The position numbers and the translations under genes are program-made. The notes under the pieces are model-generated. The model was not told the DNA's origin. It did no database searches and saw only the letters and a program-made list of their open reading frames with translations. Shown here piece by piece: positions 8,495-15,418 of a stretch of DNA of 25,285 nucleotides (positions are counted from its first letter, which is position 1; each line of letters begins with the position of its first letter). Source of the DNA: Prasinococcaceae sp. CCMP 1430 (taxonomy: Eukaryota > Prasinodermophyta > Palmophyllophyceae > Prasinococcales > Prasinococcaceae); contig RQSC01000015.1 in the NCBI GenBank assembly GCA_013416795.1, positions 326,072 through 351,356 of the forward strand, written 5' to 3'.

Positions 8495-8832
8495 CGAAAT
8501 GGTTTCCGTTTTTTATATCGCGTGAGATCAAAATGCAGTGACTTTCGCCGGCGCGCAGCATTTTCGCGCGCGCACGATTCAACGGAATGGGTTCCGTTTT
8601 TTATATCGCGTGAGATCAAAATGCAATGACTTTCGCCGACGCGCAGCATTTTCGCGCGCGCAGGCTGCAACGGAATGGGTTCCGTTTTTTTATCGCGTTA
8701 GATCAAAAGGAAATGACTTTCGCCGACGCGCAGCATTTTCGCGCGCGCACACTCCAACGAAATGGTTCCCGTGTTTTATCGCGTTAGATCAAAATGCATT
8801 GACTTCCGCCGACGCGGGGCGCATTTTCGGGG
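8495..8832. repeat. Four-copy 88-bp tandem repeat
   Basis: Units start at 8495, 8583, 8671 and 8758 (88, 88, 87 and ~75 bp). Each begins CGRAATGG(G)TTCC, then has a T-rich run, ATCGCGTKAGATCAAAA, GACTTTCGCCG, and GCGCAGCATTTTCGCGCGCGC, which contains TTTCGCGC in copies 1-3 (8562-8569, 8650-8657, 8737-8744). Copy 4 is degenerate and shortened. It lies about 420-750 bp upstream of the SEC12 exon. The 107-residue open frame through it is periodic and not credible as a protein. Confidence 0.92.
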
Positions 8833-8984
8833 GTAATTGCTTAGAAATGTTTTTTTTTTAGTCGCGGCGTGGCACCCCAGGACCCTCATCTCTCATCCCC
8901 AAAACCGTCCTGGCATCGTGTGCCTCGCAGAGAACCCTAACCGAGACCGTCCCACGGGCGTCCCACGGCGTCCCACGAATGTGC

Positions 8985-9041
8985 CGCGCGAGGCATATTG
9001 GCAATATGCCTCGCGCGACCGTCCTACGGACGGGCTACCCG
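8985..9041. repeat. Three back-to-back perfect hairpins
   Basis: Hairpin 1: 16-nt arms 8985-9000 and 9002-9017 around one base, core GAGGCATATTG/CAATATGCCTC, no mismatch. Hairpin 2: CCGTCC-TAC-GGACGG at 9019-9033. Hairpin 3: CGGG-CTA-CCCG at 9031-9041. The third leads straight into the decamer satellite. Confidence 0.85.
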
Positions 9042-9100
9042 TCCTACCCCGTCCTACCCCGTCCTACCCCGTCCTACCCCGTCCTACCCCGTCCTACCCC
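9041..9100. repeat. (GTCCTACCCC)6 decamer satellite
   Basis: Six perfect contiguous copies of GTCCTACCCC, with a partial copy before (9021-9030 GTCCTACGGA and GGCTACCC). On the opposite strand each unit carries a GGGG run every ten bases, so that strand has G-quadruplex potential. Confidence 0.95.
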
Positions 9101-9136
9101 GCGGCGACGTGCATACGCACACGGACAGGCGCCGGC

Positions 9137-9208
9137 CGACCTGGCTGGCCGCCCGCACACACACCCACACAAACACACTGTCACACACACACACACACAC
9201 ACACACAC
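9137..9208. repeat. (CA)n/(TG)n microsatellite starting at a splice donor
   Basis: An imperfect then perfect CA tract on the plus strand. On the minus strand the tract begins with the GT of the intron donor at 9208, so the repeat itself supplies the 5' splice site. Length variation would change the donor's downstream bases. Confidence 0.8.
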
Positions 9209-9988
9209 CTGTGATCGCTGCTCATGTCGATGCGCATCGTCCACATGAGGCACGCCTGGAGGAGCACGTTGCACGCGAACGCCAGCAGGAAGGCCATGAG
9301 CGCCTGCACCCTGTCCGACGCCTGCGTGAGCGCCATGGCGAGCTGCGAGTACCGCCGCACGAGCATGCCCACCTGGCCGAGCGCCGCCTCCGTCGAGAGC
9401 TCGCTGCCTGGCCTGCGGTTGCCCAGCACGGCCGCCGCCGCGCGGATGGCCTTGAGGTCGGGTCGCGCGGAGCTCAGCACGAGCGTGAGGCTCGTCATCA
9501 GGCCGGCCATGAAGCACGCGCGCGGCGGCCCGGCGACCACCCACAGGACGCGCACGGCGAGGTCGCCGAGGGGCAGGTCGTAGCTGGAGATGGGCCGCGG
9601 CAGCGTCGACCTCAGCAGCTCCGCGATGGGCAGCGCCATCCAGAAGACGGCGTACACCAGCCACAGCGTGACCGCCCACCCCTTGGCCATCCTCTGGCGA
9701 GCGCGGCGCACGCCGGGGCTGCCCATGAGCTCGGCGTGGTGCAGGGTGACCACCAAGTCGGAGCCTAGCCAGTAGAGCACCGCGCCCAGGAGCACCGCGT
9801 CGTCCACCATGCGGTAGGCGTCCCACGTGGTGAAGCTCGAGCAGGTGGCGCCGGGCTTCTCGTCCGCCTCGCACCTGCGCAGCACGAGCATCGGCACGTA
9901 GGGCGCGAGCTGCAGCGCGTAGAACAGCGCAGCGACCAGCCGCTGCGAGGCGCGGCCGCGGCCGCGGAGGGGCAGCAGCCCCACGCAG
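9209..9988 (-). CDS. Multi-pass membrane protein, possible gustatory-receptor-like fold; truncated at both ends
   Basis: About 260 residues on the minus strand, open from the N at 9989 to a donor CACAG|GTGTGT (exon end 9209). Five hydrophobic segments are visible: LVAALFYALQLAPYVPML, AVLLGAVLYWLGSDLVV, WAVTLWLVYAVFWMALPIA, VLWVVAGPPRACFMAGLMTS and VQALMAFLLAFACNVLLQA. The two last segments are joined by a long amphipathic loop (LSSARPDLKAIRAAAAVL ... LVRRYSQLAMALTQASD), the layout seen before the penultimate helices of insect gustatory receptors and the GRL superfamily known from algae and plants. No enzyme motif is present. I do not recognise a close family; the GRL link is a pattern-level inference. 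The first helix is lost in the gap, and a final TM exon was not found to the left. Confidence 0.6.
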
Positions 9989-9989
9989 N
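9989..9989. other. Single N: probable collapsed gap between two 5'-truncated genes
   Basis: The minus-strand membrane-protein frame and the plus-strand RWP-RK frame both run open into this N without a start codon or promoter. This is the same arrangement as at 3481 and implies missing sequence. Confidence 0.7.
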
Positions 9990-10668
9990 GCCGAGGACGG
10001 CGGCCCGGGAGGCGACCGACCCGCGAAGAAGGCGCGGCGCGCGGGGGCTGCCCCCGCCGCCGGCGCCGCTCCGGAGCCTGCCACGGCCGTCGCCGCCGCG
10101 GGGGCGCCGCCGAAGGAGGTCAAGGCGGCGCCGACCATCATCCCGCGCAAGGAGCTCGTCGAGCGCATCAAGGCGGCCATGGCCGACGGCCTCACACAGA
10201 AGGAGGCGAGCGCGCGCGTGGGCGTCTGCGTCACCGTCATCAAGCGCATCTGCCGCGCGTGCGGCGTCGGGCGCTGGCCGGGCCGCCGCGTGCGCGCGCT
10301 CAAGGCGCGCGTCGTCGCCAAGGAGGGCAACACCCCCGCGCAGGAGGCGAACCAGACGCCGGCGGTGCAAGCCGCCCAGGGGAAGCCGCAGGCCAACGGG
10401 AACAGCCACGATGCCGCCAAGGGCGCGGCCGCGCCCGTGCTAGCCCCCGCGCCGATCGCTGCGCCGGTGGCCGCTCCGGTAGCCGTGGCGGGCGCGCCCA
10501 GCCTGGGCGCAACCACCGCCGCCGCGAGCGCCGCGGACAACGAGGGCGGCGCGCAGAGCGCGGCCGCCGCGGGGATGCGACGGGAGCCGACGGTGCGCCG
10601 CGCGCACACACGCACACGCACACACACACACGCACGCACACACACACACACACGCACACACGCACACG

Positions 10669-10699
<31 letters not shown>

Positions 10700-11475
10700 A
10701 CACGCACGCACACGCACACTGGCGCGCGCACGCGCGCGCGCTGACGTGCACCACCAATACGAACACCACCACCACCGACACCATCAGCACCAGCAGCAAG
10801 GTCAGCAGCAGGGCGAGGGCGGCGGCGAGGGCGGCCGGGCCCGGCCACGTGGGCGTGCTCCAGCGGGTGCCCGGCCATGTTGGTGCCGCGGCCGCTGCGG
10901 CCGTCGCTGCCGTCGCGGCAGCGGCGGCGAACGGTGGCGCGCATCACGCGGCCGCCGGCAACGGCGTGAACGGCGCTGGCATTGCCATGCTGGCGCAGGC
11001 GACCGCGCAGCCGATCGGCGGCGCTGTCGGCCTGACCACCACGCAGGGCAAGCGCGAGGCCGCCGCCGCGAGGTGGCAGGCGGAAGCGGCGCACACGCAA
11101 CTGGCGATGGACGTGGCCGTGAAGAACGGGGTGTGGGATGGTGCCGGCGGCCTGGCGTCCAGGGCCCGCGAGGCTGCCGCACCCATATCGGGCGTGGGCG
11201 CGCAGGCGCCCATGGCCGTGCCGCCCCCCATTTCGGTCTCGGCGCCGGTGGCCGTGCTCCCGGCAGCCCCAGTGGGCCCAGCGTCCACGCTCGCGCCGCA
11301 CGTGCTGGACGAAGTTAGCGGGGCGCCGGTGCCGCCGACCAGCCTCGTGTCGCCGGTGACGGCCTTCACGACCGTGCACCAGCAGCACGCTGCCGGCATC
11401 CTCGCCATGCCACAGCAGCCGATCGCGCAGCAGGCAGTAGCGCAGCAGCACTTTCAGGCCTATCAGCAGCAGTAG
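9990..11475 (+). CDS. RWP-RK domain transcription factor, 5' truncated
   Basis: Two exons, 9990-10592 and 10801-11475, in phase 0. Exon 1 carries a complete RWP-RK domain: [39 protein letters not shown] split by its conserved turn, then RWPGRR at 10272-10289 and RALKA. The name-giving RWPxRK reads RWPGRR, a conservative K-to-R change. These factors bind DNA through this domain and control nitrogen responses (NIN-like) or gamete and egg identity (RKD/MID). No PB1 or GAF domain is visible, which suggests the RKD-like group, but the N-terminus is missing. The rest is Ala/Pro/Gln-rich and ends in poly-Gln ([10 protein letters not shown]), typical of activation regions. A basic KKARR precedes the domain. 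Confidence 0.88.
10593..10800 (+). other. Intron of the RWP-RK gene with CA microsatellite
   Basis: Donor ACG|GTGCGC at 10593 and acceptor CAGCAAG ending at 10800; 208 nt, phase 0. It removes the (CA)n tract at about 10605-10710 and joins the two frames. CAG acceptors nearby would break the frame. The exon 2 frame then stays open to the stop at 11475. Confidence 0.6.
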
Positions 11476-11709
11476 CAGCTCGGTCGGCCCCGCAGCAGCT
11501 AGAGCAAGAGATGGGGTGTGGCCACCAGCGCGCTCGTGCCCCAGGCCATGATCCGCACCACGTAACGGTACCTTTGCCATAGTGCGCTGGTGCGGCGGCG
11601 CGCGCGTCGTGTTTGGTCGAACGTTTACGGTGAGGAGAGCGGCGGGGAGTGGCGGGGAGGGGGACCCGGCTCGTGTGCTTTCCGGCCCTCGGCGCCGCGC
11701 GCGGCGCGC
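11476..11709. other. Convergent intergenic region
   Basis: The 3' flanks of the RWP-RK gene and of the aspartyl aminopeptidase gene meet here. No TGTAA is present on the plus strand; near matches are ACGTAACGG (about 11562) and, on the minus strand, CCGTAAACG (about 11620-11628). I see no gene. Confidence 0.5.
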
Positions 11710-13648
11710 TCAGTCGCCGTTCACCACCGCGTAGCAGCTGGGGAAGACGTGGTCGACTCCTACTTTGGCGAGCATGCCAGTGGCCTCGTCGAAGAATGAG
11801 CGGAAGTGCTCGTAGGCAACGTAGCAGTCGTCCGTACCGCACTGCTCGCGCACGGAGTGCATTGACCACTGCGAAGTGCCGACGTCGACTGCTTTGAGGC
11901 CGATTTTCGCCGAGGTGATAGGGCCGATGGTCGAGCCGCAGCCCATGTCATTGCGCACGCAGAATTCTTCGCGCGTGCACGTGAGGGGCGAGCCGGAGCG
12001 CGCGCGGGCAAGCGTCAGAGACCATGCGCGCGCGGCGGAGTCACGCACGACCGTCCCTCGCCCTCCCTGCCCCGAAAATGGGCGGAAGGAGGAGTCCTTC
12101 GCAGCGCGACCACGCGGCGCCGCACCTTGCACGGGCAGACCCGCGCGCATGCCGATCTCCCTGAAGATTGAGGCCGACACGCCATTGGTCATGTAGCGCT
12201 GGTTGGCGTTGTGTTTAATGACCAGGCCCTTGTGCATGAGCGGTCTGTGATGCCTCTCGTGCTTGTCCGAGTAGTTTGGGTGGACGCCGTGCGCCATGTC
12301 GGCGCTCACCATAAAGCTCGCCTGAACGGCGCGTTCGCACACTGTGCGCGGCGCGGGGAAGGGGGGCGGCGCCGCACGCGAGCACGGCGTGCGGGAGGGT
12401 GGGTGGGCGCCGTGCCACGCGGTCAGCACAGGGCAGCACGAGCGTGCGCCGGAACGCGCCCATCACGCGCGGCACGATTCAATGGCGCCGCCGCACCTCC
12501 CTCCTGTCCCTCGCCCAGTATCCTGCTCACACGCGTCATGCAGTCGCGCATCATGGGCGAGCCCGCGCCGCATGCGGTGGAGCTCCCCACCTCCTCGTGG
12601 TCAAAAAGCGCCACCATGCGCACCCCGGACTCCTCTGCGAGGCTGTCGCGCGGGCCACTTGTGGAGTCGGCCAGCGCGCGCAGGCTGCAGTACGACATGC
12701 ACAGATTGTCGAGGCGGCCGGAGAACACGAACTCGTCGTAGACGCCGCCAACGGTGCTGGGCTGCGTGTCGCATACCTGCAGATCCAGGTCCACGATGTC
12801 CTCTGCCGCGCAGCCCAGCTCCTTGGCGAGGAGGGTCACAAGCACAGAGTGGTGGGCGTTGGCGGGGGCGCCCTCGGGGCTCACGCTATCACCCTCCGCA
12901 AGCGTGCCGTTGCTACCGTTCTCGCCGCTGGTGCGAGCGCGCTTTGCGCCCGCCTTTGTGATCGGCACGGGCCTGTTGAGCTCGTCCTTGATAGTGCTCG
13001 CGAGCACGGGCTTCATGTGTGTCTCGAAGTTTGGCTTGAAGCCATCGGTGTTCACCTGAGTGCGATGGCGCGCTCGTCAGCATCGCAGTGCCGCGCGGCG
13101 TGGCGGGCGAGAAGCATGCCCCACGTGCGCTCGCGCGTGGCGGCGTGGGCAACGCACCGTGCGGCTGAGGTGGATGGCCAGCGTGGGGATGCGCATGATC
13201 GGTCGGTCGATGCGCACGAGGCGGTGCCTCACCGACCCGTCGCGCCGGTCGCGCACGAGGGCGCGGCCCGCGACGGTCAGGTCGCGGTCGAACCACGTGT
13301 GCCACAGCCCGCCGCCGTACGGCGCCACGCCGACTTGAAGGTATCCGTGCGCGCTCGACTTGGAGATGGGCTTGAGGCGCGGGCAGGGCGAATCGGTGTG
13401 CGCGCCGATGATGTTGAAGCCACCGCCGGGCTTGTACGCGCCGCCGATGGCGAACGCGACGATCGCCGAGCCATTGCGCGTGAAGAAGTACTTGCCGCCA
13501 GGGCGCAGCTTTCCATCCCAGCTCTCGGTTTCGGCGATGTGCTCGTAGCCTGCTGCCTCGAGCAGCTTGGCCCCCTCGGCGGTCGCGTGGAACGGCGTCC
13601 AGGCGGCGTTGAGGAAGGCCACGAACTCGTGAGCGAACGCCGCGACGG
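11710..13648 (-). CDS. DNPEP: Aspartyl aminopeptidase (peptidase M18)
   Basis: Four minus-strand exons: 13648-13158, 13055-12497, 12341-12126 and 11966-11710, joined in phases 0, 1 and 1, giving about 506 residues (family ~470-490). The enzyme is a cytosolic or vacuolar dodecameric zinc peptidase that removes N-terminal Asp/Glu. All metal and catalytic landmarks are present: GAHTDSP (His), FSGRLDNL (Asp), FDHEEVGS (Glu-Glu), VSADMAHG (Asp) and SMHSVREQ (His), as are WFDRDLTVAGR and HPNYSDKHE. An Arg/Ser/Gly-rich insertion (KRARTSGENGSNG) lies in the linker before HHSVLVTLLAKELG. The acceptor GCGCAG at 13649 begins the first supported exon; the ~15 N-terminal residues and any targeting peptide lie in an upstream exon that I could not place. 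Confidence 0.93.
11967..12125 (-). other. Aspartyl aminopeptidase intron C
   Basis: Donor GTGCAAG|GTGCGG and acceptor GCGCGAAG; 159 nt, phase 1. Splicing gives GLPVQ-EFCVRNDMGCGSTIGP. Left unspliced, the frame stays open and inserts about 50 foreign residues inside the catalytic domain, so the continuous frame is misleading. Confidence 0.88.
12342..12496 (-). other. Aspartyl aminopeptidase intron B
   Basis: Donor GGGAG|GTGCGG and acceptor GCGCACAG; 155 nt, phase 1. Splicing gives ILGEGQEG-VCERAVQASFMVSADM, with the strongly conserved SFMxSADM intact. Confidence 0.85.
13056..13157 (-). other. Aspartyl aminopeptidase intron A
   Basis: Donor CGCACG|GTGCGT and acceptor CACTCAG; 102 nt, phase 0. 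Splicing gives LAIHLSRT-VNTDGFKPNFE, matching the family's HLxR...NxxgfxPNxE segment. Confidence 0.9.
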
Positions 13649-15418
13649 CTGCGCGCACGCCCCGGGGCGTGCGCGGACGCGCATTGTTCGCACGAGAGAC
13701 GCAGAGGGGAACGCAGGAGGAGGGCAGAGGGAAGAGAGGAGGAAGGGAGGAGACGTCGCCACATGTCAGCGCGGGGACAGGCGGCCGCGGCACAGAGCGG
13801 CGCGACGTCGACAGGCTGGTGCAGGGCGGCGCGCGCCGCCGCAGGTCCGCGTGCGCCACACACCATCCGCTTCGAGCATGACGCGCGGCCGTTCGGGGCG
13901 AGAGACAAGCAGATGGGGGCCTGGGGCCGGGGACGGGGAGGGACTCGCGCCGCCGGCGGGGGCTGTGCCGCGCGCCGCGCGCGCGCACTGTGCGTGCGGC
14001 GAGGGGGCCGCCTCCGCGCGCCTCGCGCGGACGCGACGCGGCGCGCCGCGTCCACGCTTGCCCCCATCTAATTGTCGGTATGTTCCCGCTGAGTGATTCC
14101 CAACCGCAAAGCCAGATGCGCCGAGACACCCCGCGATTGATGAGGGAACACCGTGGCGCGGCTCGCCGGCGCTGGCCCGGGCGAGGCCCGGCGCAGCGGC
14201 CGGATATACACCCTATCTACAAACCTAAAATATGCAAACCTTCATGTAACCCAAACCCTCAAACCTGCACCCGCGCGGACTCTCGGCGAGAGCGAGAGCC
14301 TCCATGTGCATGTTCACGTGAGCTCGCGGCGCGCGCGCGTCGGCGCCCACTGCCGCCAAGTGCGAGGTCGCCTTGCCCGTACGTCGCCTCCCGCGCCGCC
14401 GCCAGCGTGGCAGGCAGGCGCCCAACGGGCGACGGCACGTGCCGAGCTGGGCCGGCTGGCGGGATCACGTTATGCGTGACGTTATCGCGCGTCCCCATTG
14501 TCCAACCGACGATGTGTTATGATTACTCAGTGGCGCCCAATTCCCCGAGGCCGTCGAACGAAGGACGCCCCACGACGCACGAGCACACCTCGCGCGTATG
14601 GTACGCATGCGCGAGCACGTACGGCGTACGAGGACGTGCACGAAAGCGCCTTCCGTGCTGAAAAATTCGCGCAAAATCGCCACAAAATCACACACGTTGT
14701 GCCCGCGGATCCCTCGGGATCGGGTGCGCTCGGGTCCCACTGGCACGCGCGCGCGCGCTGGCAGGCGTGTGAGCGCTCCGCGTGCGTGGGTACACTCGCC
14801 GCCTCGGTCGCGGGCGCGTCGCTCCCTCCGACGTTGCGCCGACGCAGCGCCGCCCTCGGAGGCGCCGCGTGCGGGCGCGCAACGCCGCGCGGCATTACGT
14901 GCGGGGCGGCGTGGTTACGTTGGGGCTGCGCCGTATCGATCGCGCGGGCGTGTGGCCGACCTCCGAGGCCACTCATTGGGCGCTCCGGAATTCGGACCGG
15001 GGGGTCGCGCTCCGACGAAATTCAATGCGTCGTTCGCGGTGGGAGCTTCGTGGGTGGTGTCAGAGCGGGTACAAAACGCGGAGTGGTGTGTTGAAAGTGA
15101 GCGTTTGGCGTCGTTTTTTGCGCGGGTGTCGCGTCGGCCGCGCGCGCGGCGCCACTCGGTAGCACCCCGCGCGCGGCGCGGTGTGGAGACGGGAGGCCTG
15201 CGCGAGGACGCCCGCGCGCTCGAGCGCGCGCTCGAGCGCTCGGCTGGGCGCTTTGGCTGGGCTGACCGGCGCGGAGCGGACCGGCGCCGAGGGGGGACAA
15301 GCAAGGGACCGCCGCGCGTTTCGGCGACGGTTCCCCGCGCGGATCTGCTGGTCGCACGCGCCCGCGCGGCGCGGCGTGCGGTGAGGGGTCGAGGGGCGCC
15401 GAGGCATCCACGCCAAGG
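13649..15418. other. Divergent intergenic/5' region between aminopeptidase and zinc-finger genes
   Basis: 1.77 kb without a supported gene. Just upstream of the aminopeptidase exon there is a pyrimidine-rich tract on the minus strand (13683-13760), consistent with a 3' splice region. A less GC-rich island at about 14205-14275 holds several AAACCT/AAACCCT words. At 14468-14488 ACGTTATGCGTGACGTTAT repeats ACGTTAT and includes the bZIP core TGACGT. A GCGCGCTCGA palindromic repeat lies at 15214-15238. Open frames are present in all frames but lack motifs and mostly reflect GC bias. Confidence 0.5.

Larger units (their letters stand above)
8833..9208. other. Repeat-rich spacer: T run, GTCCCACG repeats, hairpins, decamer satellite, CA tract
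   Basis: After a T9 run (8851-8859) there are three GTCCCACGG-type repeats (about 8949-8978), three consecutive inverted repeats (8985-9041), six perfect 10-bp units (9041-9100), and a CA tract that runs to the donor at 9208. I could not find a further exon of the membrane-protein gene in it. Confidence 0.6.

Noticed and set aside
8538-8861. 107-residue plus-strand frame with internal periodicity
   Set aside because: It simply follows the 88-bp tandem repeat; the frame drifts where unit length changes, and there is no start context or homology.
8495-9100. CRISPR array
   Set aside because: The repeats are contiguous without unique spacers, and the genome is eukaryotic.
12399-14096. 565-residue plus-strand frame
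   Set aside because: It lies antisense to the aspartyl aminopeptidase exons, which have all catalytic motifs on the minus strand.
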